The notes: generated from the sequence alone by a model not told the origin. 42,964 nucleotides of DNA from Eubacteriales bacterium (GCA_030533235.1 JAUNJN010000018.1:1-42964); one strand, 5' to 3'. Numbered from the stretch's first letter, positions 33,746-42,849 are shown. Made by a program: numbers and translations.

Positions 33746-34438
33746 ATGGAACAGGGAAGAACAGAACAGATACTGGAGCGATTGACAGACATGATTGAAA
33801 ATGGTCAGAGTGTTCCGCTTTCAACAGGAAAGGTTATGGTCAACAAGGAAGAAGCGGTTCTTATGTTAAAGGAACTTAGCAGTATCATGGAAAGTGAACT
33901 TCGGATGTACCGTGAAGTTACTGATCGAAGAGGAAAGATTATTACGGATGCCCGAAAGGAGGCGGAAGAAATAATCATGGAGGCGGAGCAATCAGCCAGT
34001 CGTATTCGCGTAACAAAGCGTATTTCTTCGGTGGAAGCGGCATATCAGACAGAGAAGCTTGCAGCAGATGAAAAAGAGGCACTAAAAACCGCCGGAGATA
34101 TCTATGCGGCATCGCTTATCTATACGGATGAAATGTTAACGGAGGCAAATGATGTTATAGCAAATGCATATGATATTATGCAGTCGCAGTATGAGCGAAT
34201 CTTTGAGACGTTGAAGGAAAAAACAAAGTTGATTGAGGAAAACAAAGCGGAGCTTATGAATAGTCTGCATGAGCTTTCGAAGGAAGATCGTTACGCGCAG
34301 ATTTTGGAGCTGGGTCAATTGCTGTCAAATGAATTGTATGCCGAACGGATGAAGGCAAGAGGCTATGAAGTTTCGACTGAGCCCGAAACAGATTCAGAGG
34401 CTTTTGAGTCATCCGAACATGAAGATGTGATTGGGTGA
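33746..34438 (+). CDS. Coiled-coil protein, unknown function
   Basis: A 230-residue, mostly helical protein rich in Glu, Ala and Lys. The middle (about 50-200) reads as a long coiled coil (ITDARKEAEEIIMEAEQSASRIR), like the stalk proteins of ATPases or DivIVA/GrpE-type assemblies, without matching any clearly. The C-terminus is acidic and disordered. There is no membrane segment. It begins 11 bases after the sensor kinase with AAGGAGA upstream and so appears to belong to the same transcript; a promoter for purM follows. Function is unknown. Confidence 0.75.
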   Translation: MEQGRTEQILERLTDMIENGQSVPLSTGKVMVNKEEAVLMLKELSSIMESELRMYREVTDRRGKIITDARKEAEEIIMEAEQSASRIRVTKRISSVEAAYQTEKLAADEKEALKTAGDIYAASLIYTDEMLTEANDVIANAYDIMQSQYERIFETLKEKTKLIEENKAELMNSLHELSKEDRYAQILELGQLLSNELYAERMKARGYEVSTEPETDSEAFESSEHEDVIG

Positions 34439-34452
34439 ATCTAATTTGCAGG

Positions 34453-34481
34453 TTTACAAACTGTTCTACATCAACTATAAT
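34453..34481 (+). promoter_or_regulatory. Promoter of the purM-purN-purD transcript
   Basis: TTTACA (34453-34458), 17-bp spacer, TATAAT (34476-34481). The leader is only about 38 bases, which leaves no room for a purine riboswitch. Confidence 0.75.
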
Positions 34482-34525
34482 TATGAAGTTAAAATACCAT
34501 AAAAGGAATGCAGGAGGATAAGGAA

Positions 34526-35551
34526 ATGGATTATAAAAATGCCGGTGTTGATATCGAAGCAGGTTACAAATCAGTGGAGCTTATGAAGGAACACATTAAG
34601 AAGACAATGCGTGAGGAGGTCCTTGGAGGAATTGGCGGTTTCTCAGGTGCATTTTCCTTAAAGAAGATAAAGGATATGGAAGAGCCGGTATTACTTTCCG
34701 GTACAGACGGATGCGGTACAAAGGTTAAGCTTGCAATGGTTATGGATAAACATGATACAATCGGTATTGATGCTGTGGCTATGTGTGTGAACGATATTGC
34801 ATGTGCCGGAGGGGAACCATTATTTTTCCTTGATTATATTGCATGTGGTAAGAATTACCCGGAAAAGATTGCGACAATTGTAAGTGGTGTTGCGGAGGGC
34901 TGTATTCAGTCTGATGCTGCATTAATCGGTGGTGAAACAGCAGAGCATCCGGGACTTATGCCTGAGGATGATTATGACCTCGCAGGTTTTGCGGTAGGTG
35001 TTGTTGAGAAAAAAGATTTGATTACCGGAGAAAATATTAAGCCGGGTGATATATTGATCGGTATTGCATCAAGTGGCGTTCACAGCAATGGATTCTCACT
35101 TGTACGTAAAGTATTTGAAATTACAAAAGAGTCTCTTGATACGTATTACGATGAACTTGGAAAAACACTTGGAGAGGCGTTGCTTGCACCTACAAAGATT
35201 TATGTGAGGGCACTTCGTTCTGTGAAGCAGGCAGGCGTTACAATTAAGGGCTGCAGCCATATTACGGGTGGTGGATTCTATGAGAATATTCCTCGTATGC
35301 TGCCGGAGGGTATCTTGGCATCCGTAAAGAAGGATTCTTATGAAGTTCCTGCAATTTTCAAGCTTATGGCAAAGGTTGGAGATATTGAAGAGCAGATGAT
35401 GTATAACACATTCAACATGGGACTTGGAATGGTTCTTGCTGTAGATGCAGCAGATGCTGACAAGACAATTGCAGCAATTGAGGCTGTCGGAGAAAAGGCT
35501 TTTGTTGTTGGTACTACAAAGTCCGGAGATAAGGGAGTAGAGTTATGCTAA
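34526..35551 (+). CDS. purM: Phosphoribosylformylglycinamidine cyclo-ligase (AIR synthetase)
   Basis: A 341-residue PurM, fifth step of IMP synthesis (ATP-dependent ring closure to AIR). Visible are the start YKNAGVDIEAGYKSV, LSGTDGCGTK, GIDAVAMCVNDI, GGETAEHPG, GIASSGVHSNGFSLVRK and HITGGGFYENIPR. The ATG at 34526 has AGGAGG eight bases upstream; an earlier ATG overlaps the AAGGA of another weak site and is rejected. The stop overlaps the purN start by 7 bases. Confidence 0.96.
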   Translation: MDYKNAGVDIEAGYKSVELMKEHIKKTMREEVLGGIGGFSGAFSLKKIKDMEEPVLLSGTDGCGTKVKLAMVMDKHDTIGIDAVAMCVNDIACAGGEPLFFLDYIACGKNYPEKIATIVSGVAEGCIQSDAALIGGETAEHPGLMPEDDYDLAGFAVGVVEKKDLITGENIKPGDILIGIASSGVHSNGFSLVRKVFEITKESLDTYYDELGKTLGEALLAPTKIYVRALRSVKQAGVTIKGCSHITGGGFYENIPRMLPEGILASVKKDSYEVPAIFKLMAKVGDIEEQMMYNTFNMGLGMVLAVDAADADKTIAAIEAVGEKAFVVGTTKSGDKGVELC

Positions 35552-36144
35552 AGGTACTTATTATGGTATCCGGAGGAGGTACAAACCTTCAGGCGATCAT
35601 TGACGGCGTTGCAAGCGGCAAGATTACAAATACAGAGCTTGTTGGTGTTATCAGCAACAATCAGGGTGCATACGCATTAGAGCGCGCTAAGGTTGCAGGC
35701 ATTCCTGCAAAGGTTGTTTCGCCGAAGGATTATGAAAATCGCGATTTGTTTAACGAGGCATTGCTTGCCGCTGTTCAGTCATTTGAGCCGGATCTTATTG
35801 TATTGGCCGGATTTTTAGTTGTAATTCCGGAAATCATGATTGATGCATACGAAAATCGCATTATTAATATTCATCCATCTTTGATCCCGTCTTTCTGCGG
35901 AACCGGATATTATGGATTAAAGGTACATGAGGCTGCGCTTGCAAGAGGTGTTAAGGTAACAGGCGCAACGGTTCATTATGTAGATAAAGGTACAGATACA
36001 GGCCCAATTATTATGCAAAAGGCTGTTTCTGTACAAGAAAATGATACACCGAAAACGTTGCAGCAGCGTGTTATGGAAGAGGCTGAATGGCAGCTGCTTC
36101 CGGCTGCAATATCGATGATAGCAAATCAGCAGACGATGGATTAA
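35545..36144 (+). CDS. purN: Phosphoribosylglycinamide formyltransferase
   Basis: A 199-residue PurN transferring a formyl group from 10-formyl-THF to GAR. Motifs: VSGGGTNLQAIID, LAGFLVVIP, INIHPSLIPSFCG (catalytic Asn and His) and GATVHYVDKGTDTGPI (catalytic Asp). It starts inside the end of purM (7-base overlap), so it is coupled. Length normal. Confidence 0.96.
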   Translation: MLKVLIMVSGGGTNLQAIIDGVASGKITNTELVGVISNNQGAYALERAKVAGIPAKVVSPKDYENRDLFNEALLAAVQSFEPDLIVLAGFLVVIPEIMIDAYENRIINIHPSLIPSFCGTGYYGLKVHEAALARGVKVTGATVHYVDKGTDTGPIIMQKAVSVQENDTPKTLQQRVMEEAEWQLLPAAISMIANQQTMD

Positions 36145-36178
36145 GTAGTATGGGCAGACATACAAGGAGGTATATTTA

Positions 36179-37450
36179 ATGAAAGTTTTATTAGTAGGTG
36201 GCGGAGGAAGAGAACACGCTATTGCCTGGAAGGTCAGTCAGAGTAAACATGTAACTAAGCTTTATGCAGCACCGGGGAATGCAGGAATTGCAGAATATGC
36301 CGAGTGTGTGGATATTTCAGTTATGGATGCTCCAAAGCTTGTTGAATTTGCAAAGGAAAAGGAAATTGATTTTGTAATTGTAGGGCCGGATGATCCGCTT
36401 GTGGCAGGTGTTGCAGATGCATTTACCAAGGCCGGAATGCGTGTGTTCGGACCGTCTAAAAAAGCGGCGATTATTGAAGGGTCCAAAGCATTTTCAAAGG
36501 ATCTCATGAAGAAGTACGGAATACCTTCTGCTGCTTATGAGACATTTGATAATGCAGAGGCTGCAATTGCGTATCTGGAAACTGCAAAGATGCCAATTGT
36601 TTTAAAGGCAGATGGTCTTGCACTCGGAAAAGGTGTATTAATTTGCAATACACTTGAAGAGGCAAAACAAGGCGTTAAGACATTGATGCTTGATAAACAG
36701 TTTGGTTCCGCAGGGGACAAAATTGTTATCGAGGAGTTTATGACAGGAAGAGAGGTTTCTGTACTTTGCTTCTGTGACGGAACACATATTAAGCCAATGG
36801 CATCCGCACAAGATCATAAGCGGGCGAAGGATGGCGATCAGGGACTTAACACAGGTGGCATGGGTACATTTTCGCCGAGTCCGTTCTATACGAAAGAGGT
36901 GGATGCTTTCTGTAAGGAACATGTATATCAGAAGACAATGGATGCCATGAAACAGGAAGGCAGAGATTTTGTTGGTGTATTGTTTTGCGGGCTCATGCTT
37001 ACACCGGACGGACCAAAGGTATTGGAGTACAATGCAAGATTCGGAGATCCGGAAACACAGGTTGTTTTGCCGCGTATGAAAAATGATTTGATCGAAGTTA
37101 TGGAAGCATGCGTTGACGGACGGCTGGATGAGATTGAACTTTCATTTGAGGATCAGGCAGCTGTTTGCGTTGTGCTTGCTTCGGACGGATATCCGGAACA
37201 TTACGACAAGGGATTTGTGATTGAAGGCTTGGATACATTTAAGGATAAAGACGGATACTATGTATTCCATGCAGGAAGTAAACAGACAGACGCGGGCATC
37301 GTAACAAACGGTGGTCGTGTACTCGGAGTGACAGCAAAGGGCAAGGACCTCGTGGAGGCTCGAGCAAACGCATATAAGGCAACCGAGTGGATTTCTTTTG
37401 AAAATAAATATATGAGACATGATATTGGAAAGGCTATCGACGAGCAATAG
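36179..37450 (+). CDS. purD: Phosphoribosylamine-glycine ligase (GAR synthetase)
   Basis: A 423-residue ATP-grasp enzyme forming GAR from phosphoribosylamine, glycine and ATP. VLLVGGGGREHAI at the start, VLKADGLALGKGV, FMTGREVSVLCF, GGMGTFSP and LEYNARFGDPETQ are all typical. AAGGAGG lies eight bases before the ATG. purM-purN-purD form one group; purH, which often lies between purN and purD in Firmicutes, is not here. Confidence 0.96.
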   Translation: MKVLLVGGGGREHAIAWKVSQSKHVTKLYAAPGNAGIAEYAECVDISVMDAPKLVEFAKEKEIDFVIVGPDDPLVAGVADAFTKAGMRVFGPSKKAAIIEGSKAFSKDLMKKYGIPSAAYETFDNAEAAIAYLETAKMPIVLKADGLALGKGVLICNTLEEAKQGVKTLMLDKQFGSAGDKIVIEEFMTGREVSVLCFCDGTHIKPMASAQDHKRAKDGDQGLNTGGMGTFSPSPFYTKEVDAFCKEHVYQKTMDAMKQEGRDFVGVLFCGLMLTPDGPKVLEYNARFGDPETQVVLPRMKNDLIEVMEACVDGRLDEIELSFEDQAAVCVVLASDGYPEHYDKGFVIEGLDTFKDKDGYYVFHAGSKQTDAGIVTNGGRVLGVTAKGKDLVEARANAYKATEWISFENKYMRHDIGKAIDEQ

Positions 37451-37463
37451 AAAAGAGGATTCT

Positions 37464-37859
37464 ATGTTTTTTGAAATTGATTTTAACAGTACAGAAGCAA
37501 TTTATATGCAGCTTCGAAATCAAATTATCATTGGAATTGCTCAGAATATGATTCAAGATGGGGAATCTTTGCCATCCGTTCGCCAGCTTGCAGATGAGCT
37601 GGGGGTAAATATGCATACTGTCAATAAGGCATATGCGTTGCTTCGTAGCGATGGATATTTGCAATTGGACCGAAGAAAAGGTGCAGTCGTGTGTGTGTCG
37701 GTTGAGGAAAAACAGGGACATCTTAAGGCCTTAAATCCAAGTATGCGCATGATGGTTGCGGAAGCAATATGTAAAGATATCAGTCTTTCGGAGATGCATC
37801 AGATTATCACGGACATGTATAATGAATTTGATGCAATCCAAAATGGAGGGAATTTATGA
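37464..37859 (+). CDS. GntR-family regulator, short YtrA type
   Basis: A 131-residue regulator. The N-terminal winged helix-turn-helix has the GntR pattern (AIYMQLRNQIIIGIA, LPSVRQLADELGVNMHTVNKAYALLRSDGYL). There is no effector domain, only about 50 helical residues, as in the YtrA subfamily. The ATG at 37464 follows AAAGAGGA; a longer frame into purD is not supported. Its stop overlaps the clpC start (ATGA), so the two are translated together. The natural reading is that it controls its own operon, including clpC; this is inference. Confidence 0.87.
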   Translation: MFFEIDFNSTEAIYMQLRNQIIIGIAQNMIQDGESLPSVRQLADELGVNMHTVNKAYALLRSDGYLQLDRRKGAVVCVSVEEKQGHLKALNPSMRMMVAEAICKDISLSEMHQIITDMYNEFDAIQNGGNL

Positions 37860-40309
37860 AAATGGAATATACAGCCCAGGCACAGGATGTGTTAGATATT
37901 GCGAACCAGACGGCAAAATCCATGAAGCATAATTTTGTTGGAACAGAACATCTATTGTATGCACTCGTTAATTACAAGGCGTGTGCTGCCGGTAAGATAT
38001 TGGAAGAAAATGGTGTATCTGAGCAGGCGATTCGTGATTATTTGGTAAAATCCCAAGTTCTGGGAAACGTAAACATTGGGAAAAAAACAAATTATTCTGA
38101 GAAACTGCTGTCGGTGTTTGATTTCGCTGAAAAGGAAGCAAGACGTCAGCAATGCGAAAAAATAGGAACCGAACATTTACTTCTTGGTATTTTACGTGCA
38201 AGTGAATCGGTTGCGGTACGTTTGCTCGGCTCCTTATCTGTTCCTTTGCAAAAATTGTTTGTAGATACTTTGGTTGCTTGCGGATTAGATGGAACGCAGG
38301 CAAAAAAAGAATTTGATGCATTGAAAAATAAAGCATCCGGCAAGAAAAAATCTCCTATGGCAACGTTGGAGCAATTTAGTCGTGACATGACCAAAATAGC
38401 CGCAGAAGATAAGATGGATCCGGTAATAGGTCGTCATGCTGAAATACAACGTGTAATGCAGATTTTATGTCGGCGTATGAAAAACAACCCATGTCTGGTT
38501 GGCGAGCCGGGTGTCGGTAAAACTGCAGTTGTAGAAGGATTGGCACAGTTGATTGCGTCCGGAAATGTACCTGAGATTTTGGCAGACAAGCGCATTTTGT
38601 CTCTTGATTTATCTGCCATGGTTGCCGGCTCAAAGTATCGTGGAGAATTTGAGGAGCGCATAAAACGTGTCATTGCTGAGGTTCGAGCAGCGGGTAATAT
38701 TATTTTATTTGTGGATGAGCTTCATACAATTATCGGTGCCGGTGGTGCAGAGGGCGCGATTGACGCTTCAAATATTTTGAAGCCTGCTTTGTCGCGCGGT
38801 GAAATTCAAATGATTGGTGCGACAACACGTACAGAGTATCGCAAATATATTGAAAAGGATGCGGCATTGGAGCGACGCTTTCAGCCGGTTTATGTGGAAG
38901 AACCGACGATTTTGGAAACAATCGATATATTACATGGACTTAGCGGCAAGTATGAACAGCACCATGGCGTTACGATTACGGATGATGCCATTCGGATGGC
39001 GGCACAGTATGCGGTAAGATATATCAATGACCGGTTCCTTCCGGATAAAGCCATTGACTTAATTGATGAGGCGGCATCTCGCAAGAAACTTGGACTTTTC
39101 ACAAAAAGCGGGGCAATGCAAAGGGATGAAAACACGATTAAAGAGCTCGAAGAAAAGGTGGAGCAGTCTTTAGTCGATGCGGATATTGAAGCAGCCACCA
39201 TGTATCGAAAGCAAATTCAAAAATTGCAAAACAAAGTTACGAAGGCGCAGGAGAAACTGCGTGCAAAAGAAAGTGGTGGTATGGTAGTTGATGAGGAAGA
39301 TATTGCGGATGTGGTTTCTGTATGGACAAAGGTTCCGGTTAGTCGTATTACACAGTCTGAATCGGAGCGTCTGATGAAGCTTGAGGCAATCTTGCATGAG
39401 CGAGTCGTTGGGCAGGAGGAGGCTGTTACTGCTGTAGCAAAAGCAATCCGGCGTGGGCGTGTTGGATTAAAAGATCCGAAACGTCCGATTGGTTCGTTCC
39501 TGTTTCTTGGTCCGACGGGTGTTGGTAAGACGGAATTGTCAAAGGCACTTGCTGAGGCGATGTTTGGGGATGAGAAAGCGCTCATTCGTGTGGATATGTC
39601 CGAATACATGGAAAAACACAGTGTGTCAAAGATGATTGGTTCGCCACCCGGCTATGTTGGATTTGATGAAGGTGGGCAGCTTGCGGAAAAGGTTCGTAAA
39701 AATCCGTATTCGGTAGTCTTATTTGATGAGATTGAGAAAGCGCATCCTGATGTGTTTAATATTTTACTTCAGGTACTGGATGACGGTCATATTACGGATT
39801 CCCAAGGGCGAAAAATTGATTTCAAAAATACAATTTTAATCATGACAAGTAATGCCGGTGCAGAGCGTATTATTGATCCAAAGAAGCTTGGATTTTCGAG
39901 CGGAACGGATGAACAGCGTGATCATGACGATATGAAGAAAAATGTCATGGATGAGGTAAAACGCGTATTTAAGCCGGAATTTATTAATCGTATTGATGAT
40001 ATTATTGTATTCCGTGCATTGTCAAAGTCCGACGTAAAGGAAATTTGCGGACTCATGCTTAAAGAACTTAAGAATCGTGTTAAAAAGCAGATGAACATCG
40101 TACTGACTTACGGAGACACAATCAAAAATTATATTTTTGAAAAAGGATATGATAAAAAATACGGTGCAAGACCATTGAAGCGTGCAATTCAAAATGAAAT
40201 TGAGGATGCACTTGCTGAACAGATTTTGTCCGGAACAGTTTCTTCCGGGGATAAAGTCAGCATATCGGTTACGGATTCTAAGGTTGTATTTAAAAAGCGA
40301 GCAGAATAA
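37856..40309 (+). CDS. clpC: ClpC-type AAA+ ATPase
   Basis: An 817-residue Hsp100 unfoldase. N-terminal double-repeat domain (about 1-140), first AAA+ domain with GEPGVGKTAVVEGLAQ and LFVDELHTIIGAGG, a middle coiled coil (about 415-460, NTIKELEEKVEQSLVDADIE), and second AAA+ domain with GPTGVGKTELSKALAEAMFG and VLFDEIEKAHPDVF. The loop LGFSSG in domain 2 matches the ClpP-docking position. It feeds proteins to ClpP. In many Firmicutes clpC is in an operon with ctsR-mcsA-mcsB; here its partner is a GntR-type gene and none of those are seen. Confidence 0.95.
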   Translation: MKMEYTAQAQDVLDIANQTAKSMKHNFVGTEHLLYALVNYKACAAGKILEENGVSEQAIRDYLVKSQVLGNVNIGKKTNYSEKLLSVFDFAEKEARRQQCEKIGTEHLLLGILRASESVAVRLLGSLSVPLQKLFVDTLVACGLDGTQAKKEFDALKNKASGKKKSPMATLEQFSRDMTKIAAEDKMDPVIGRHAEIQRVMQILCRRMKNNPCLVGEPGVGKTAVVEGLAQLIASGNVPEILADKRILSLDLSAMVAGSKYRGEFEERIKRVIAEVRAAGNIILFVDELHTIIGAGGAEGAIDASNILKPALSRGEIQMIGATTRTEYRKYIEKDAALERRFQPVYVEEPTILETIDILHGLSGKYEQHHGVTITDDAIRMAAQYAVRYINDRFLPDKAIDLIDEAASRKKLGLFTKSGAMQRDENTIKELEEKVEQSLVDADIEAATMYRKQIQKLQNKVTKAQEKLRAKESGGMVVDEEDIADVVSVWTKVPVSRITQSESERLMKLEAILHERVVGQEEAVTAVAKAIRRGRVGLKDPKRPIGSFLFLGPTGVGKTELSKALAEAMFGDEKALIRVDMSEYMEKHSVSKMIGSPPGYVGFDEGGQLAEKVRKNPYSVVLFDEIEKAHPDVFNILLQVLDDGHITDSQGRKIDFKNTILIMTSNAGAERIIDPKKLGFSSGTDEQRDHDDMKKNVMDEVKRVFKPEFINRIDDIIVFRALSKSDVKEICGLMLKELKNRVKKQMNIVLTYGDTIKNYIFEKGYDKKYGARPLKRAIQNEIEDALAEQILSGTVSSGDKVSISVTDSKVVFKKRAE

Positions 40310-40354
40310 GACATTTTCTATCAAATAATTGTAGAAAAAGAAACTGATTTATTG

Positions 40355-40360
40355 TATACT
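40355..40360 (+). promoter_or_regulatory. Possible -10 of the 137-residue protein gene
   Basis: TATACT preceded by TTG. A -35 is uncertain: TTGTAG is 20 bp upstream, TAGAAA 17 bp upstream. The leader would be about 60 bases and contains a GAAGCA/TGCTTC hairpin (40384-40401). Confidence 0.4.
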
Positions 40361-40429
40361 GATGGTATTAGCAGATTGGATAGGAAGCAGGGGGTTGCTT
40401 CGCATTACAGCACAATGGAGGAACGTAAA

Positions 40430-40843
40430 ATGGCAGTGATTGAAGAGTTGATTCGCGAGGAGGAGACAGGTGCACTCAGCTTTGGTAATTATGAGTTGAA
40501 TGCAAAGACAAAGAAGGATGGTTTTCGTTATAACGGAGATTTATATAAGATTAAAACCTTCAAAGAGATTACAAAGCTTGAGAGAAATGGTATGTTCGTT
40601 TACGAGTCAGTACCTGGGACTGCAGTACATGATTTCAGAGCAACTGATAAGGCTGTGAATCTTGTTGTTGAAGGAACAGAGGATTCTCAGGTTACACTTG
40701 AGCTTGAGGCAGAGAAAGAATATAAGATTCACGTAGATAAGGTTTATGTAGGTAAGATGAAAACAAATCTTGGTGGAAAGCTTAATATCAGCGTGGAACT
40801 TGAGCCGGGGAAGCTTGTTGATATTTTTGTAGAGAAGATTTAG
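40430..40843 (+). CDS. Conserved 137-residue protein, unknown function
   Basis: A 137-residue, strongly acidic, mostly beta protein. It begins MAVIEELIREEETGALSFGNY and ends with a lysine- and valine-rich beta segment (LGGKLNISVELEPGKLVDIF). There is no signal peptide or membrane helix. I recall close relatives widely present in Lachnospiraceae, some labelled endosialidase, but no glycosidase motifs are visible and 137 residues is too short for a catalytic sialidase, so I give no function. The true start at 40430 has GGAGG nine bases upstream; a longer open frame through the leader is spurious. The strong ribosome binding site suggests abundant expression. Confidence 0.8.
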   Translation: MAVIEELIREEETGALSFGNYELNAKTKKDGFRYNGDLYKIKTFKEITKLERNGMFVYESVPGTAVHDFRATDKAVNLVVEGTEDSQVTLELEAEKEYKIHVDKVYVGKMKTNLGGKLNISVELEPGKLVDIFVEKI

Positions 40844-40871
40844 GATATTCAATCCGGAACAGGAGTATTTC

Positions 40872-42227
40872 GTGGCAAAGGAAAAACAGGTTTTTTTCTG
40901 TAAAGAATGTGGCTACGAATCTGCAAAATGGTTAGGACAGTGTCCGGGATGTCATTCCTGGAATACGTTTGTTGAAGAGAGGATCACTGTAGGTGCACAG
41001 AGAAATTCCGCCGCAAGGAGGGATGCTGTTGCACCTACAAGTATTTTGAAGGTAACCACGGCAGATGAGAGCCGTATTCATACAGGTATTATTGAATTGG
41101 ATCGTGTACTTGGTGGTGGCATTGTGAGAGGTTCACTCGTTTTGGTCGGAGGAGATCCCGGAATCGGAAAGTCAACCTTGCTGCTTCAGATGTGCAGAAG
41201 GCTTGTACATGATAATACATCCGTACTTTATGTGTCGGGAGAAGAATCCTTGTCCCAAATAAAGATGCGAGCAGAGCGAATCGGAGCTTTCGAACAAGAT
41301 ATGCTGCTTCTCTGTGATAATGATATGGATAATGTTGCATCGGCAATCGGAAAATGTCAGGCTGAGGTAGTTGTCATTGATTCAATTCAGACGATGGTTG
41401 TGGATTCGCTTGGTACGGCACCGGGAACAGTTACGCAAGTGCGTGAGGTGACGGCTCGTTTGATGCAGCTTGCAAAGCAATTAAATGTTGCTGTATTTAT
41501 TGTTGGTCATGTGACAAAAGAAGGAACGGTTGCAGGTCCCAGAACATTAGAGCACATGGTGGATTCGGTGCTATATTTTGAAGGAGACGGCAATCATGGA
41601 TTCCGCATTTTGCGCGGAGTTAAAAACCGATTTGGTTCTACAAACGAAATCGGTGTGTTTTCAATGACGGAAAGCGGACTTTCGGAGGTTGACAATCCAT
41701 CCGGCGTTATGTTGAACGGAAGACCAACGGGCGTGTCCGGTTCCGTAGTTGTTTCATCTTTAGAAGGAACTCGTTCTATATTAGTAGAATTGCAAGCTCT
41801 CGTGTGTCAAACAAACTTTAATATGCCAAGACGTACATCCGTAGGTGTGGATTATAATCGTGTGAATTTAATTATGGCAGTACTTGAAAAAAGAGCCGGT
41901 CTGAATTTGTGGGGATATGATGCATATGTCAGTGTGGCCGGAGGAATGAAAATCAATGATCCTGCAATTGATTTGGGAATCGCATGTGCCATTTATTCAA
42001 GCATGAATAACAAACCGCTTTCTGACTCGTTGATGATTATCGGTGAGATTGGACTTGCCGGGGAAATCCGTGGAGTATCGAATGTGATGCAACGCATTCG
42101 GGAGGCTGACAAAATGGGATTTACCTGTTGTATGATTCCAAAGTCGAATTACGACAAAACAATGGAAAAGTTATCGATAAAGGTATATGCCGTGTCTTCT
42201 TTAACGGAAGCACTTACATTATTATAA
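40872..42227 (+). CDS. radA: DNA repair protein RadA
   Basis: A 451-residue RadA (Sms), which promotes branch migration in recombination. Zinc finger Cys10, Cys13, Cys24 and Cys27; Walker A GGDPGIGKST (93-102); the RadA motif KNRFGSTNEIG; and a C-terminal Lon-like domain. The start is GTG at 40872 with AGGAG six bases upstream. It may share a transcript with the preceding 137-residue gene. Confidence 0.95.
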   Translation: MAKEKQVFFCKECGYESAKWLGQCPGCHSWNTFVEERITVGAQRNSAARRDAVAPTSILKVTTADESRIHTGIIELDRVLGGGIVRGSLVLVGGDPGIGKSTLLLQMCRRLVHDNTSVLYVSGEESLSQIKMRAERIGAFEQDMLLLCDNDMDNVASAIGKCQAEVVVIDSIQTMVVDSLGTAPGTVTQVREVTARLMQLAKQLNVAVFIVGHVTKEGTVAGPRTLEHMVDSVLYFEGDGNHGFRILRGVKNRFGSTNEIGVFSMTESGLSEVDNPSGVMLNGRPTGVSGSVVVSSLEGTRSILVELQALVCQTNFNMPRRTSVGVDYNRVNLIMAVLEKRAGLNLWGYDAYVSVAGGMKINDPAIDLGIACAIYSSMNNKPLSDSLMIIGEIGLAGEIRGVSNVMQRIREADKMGFTCCMIPKSNYDKTMEKLSIKVYAVSSLTEALTLL

Positions 42228-42246
42228 TATATGTAAAGGAGAATTT

Positions 42247-42783
42247 ATGGGACATTTCTATTTTGTACGTCATGGACAGACTGTATGGAATGTTGAAAAT
42301 AAAATATGCGGTGCAACAGATAGTCCGTTGACGGAACTTGGACATAAGCAGGCTGTGGAACTTGCTCAAAAAATTATTCAAGAACAAATACATGTTGATA
42401 AAATCCTGTATTCGCCGCTTCAAAGAGCAAAGGATACCGCTTTGCACATATCAGAACTGATTGGAGTACCTGCCGATGAAGAAGTGAGATTATATGAACA
42501 AAATTTCGGCAAATGGGAATCAACAGCCAGAGACGGAGAAGAATTCAAAAAGGATAAAGCGAATTTTGCAATCTCATATGAAGGTGGCGAATCTATGCTT
42601 CGTTTATGTCAAAGAATTTATAATTTGATTGATGATATAAAGAAAGAACCGAACAGAGTATATTTACTTGTTGCGCACAATGGTATTTCCAGAGCAGTGG
42701 AATCATATTTTCGTGATATGACGAATGAAGAGTATGCTGCATTCGGAATTAAAAATTGTGATATTCGCAGATATGATTTTTAA
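42247..42783 (+). CDS. Histidine phosphatase (phosphoglycerate-mutase fold)
   Basis: A 178-residue member of the histidine phosphatase superfamily. The catalytic RHG is Arg8-His9-Gly10 (FVRHGQTVWN). Typical YSPLQRAKDTA and LLVAHNG (second active-site His) are present. The substrate is unknown: relatives include CobC-type alpha-ribazole phosphatase and broad-specificity phosphatases, and no cobalamin genes are nearby. AAAGGAG precedes the ATG. It lies 19 bases after radA. Confidence 0.92.
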   Translation: MGHFYFVRHGQTVWNVENKICGATDSPLTELGHKQAVELAQKIIQEQIHVDKILYSPLQRAKDTALHISELIGVPADEEVRLYEQNFGKWESTARDGEEFKKDKANFAISYEGGESMLRLCQRIYNLIDDIKKEPNRVYLLVAHNGISRAVESYFRDMTNEEYAAFGIKNCDIRRYDF

Positions 42784-42806
42784 TAAAAATTTCTTTCAAA
42801 AAGTGG

Positions 42807-42849
42807 TTGACAAGGAATGTTGAGAGTGATATTATGACAAAGCTGTCGC
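42807..42849 (+). promoter_or_regulatory. Tandem promoter P1, rRNA-operon type
   Basis: TTGACA (42807-42812), 17-bp spacer, TATTAT (42830-42835), three bases, then AAAGCTGTCGC (42839-42849). The same downstream word follows the second promoter. Confidence 0.8.

Noticed and set aside
34439-34525. Purine riboswitch ahead of purM
   Set aside because: The leader after the promoter is about 40 bases, too short, and no three-way junction motif is seen.
40314-40338. TTTTCTA/TAGAAAA inverted repeat as terminator of clpC
   Set aside because: The stem is only A/T pairs plus one G-C per arm and has no T run after it; chance occurrence in A/T-rich DNA is likely.
40352-40429. N-terminal extension of the 137-residue protein
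   Set aside because: It overlaps the probable -10 and has no ribosome binding site; a well-spaced GGAGG precedes the ATG at 40430.
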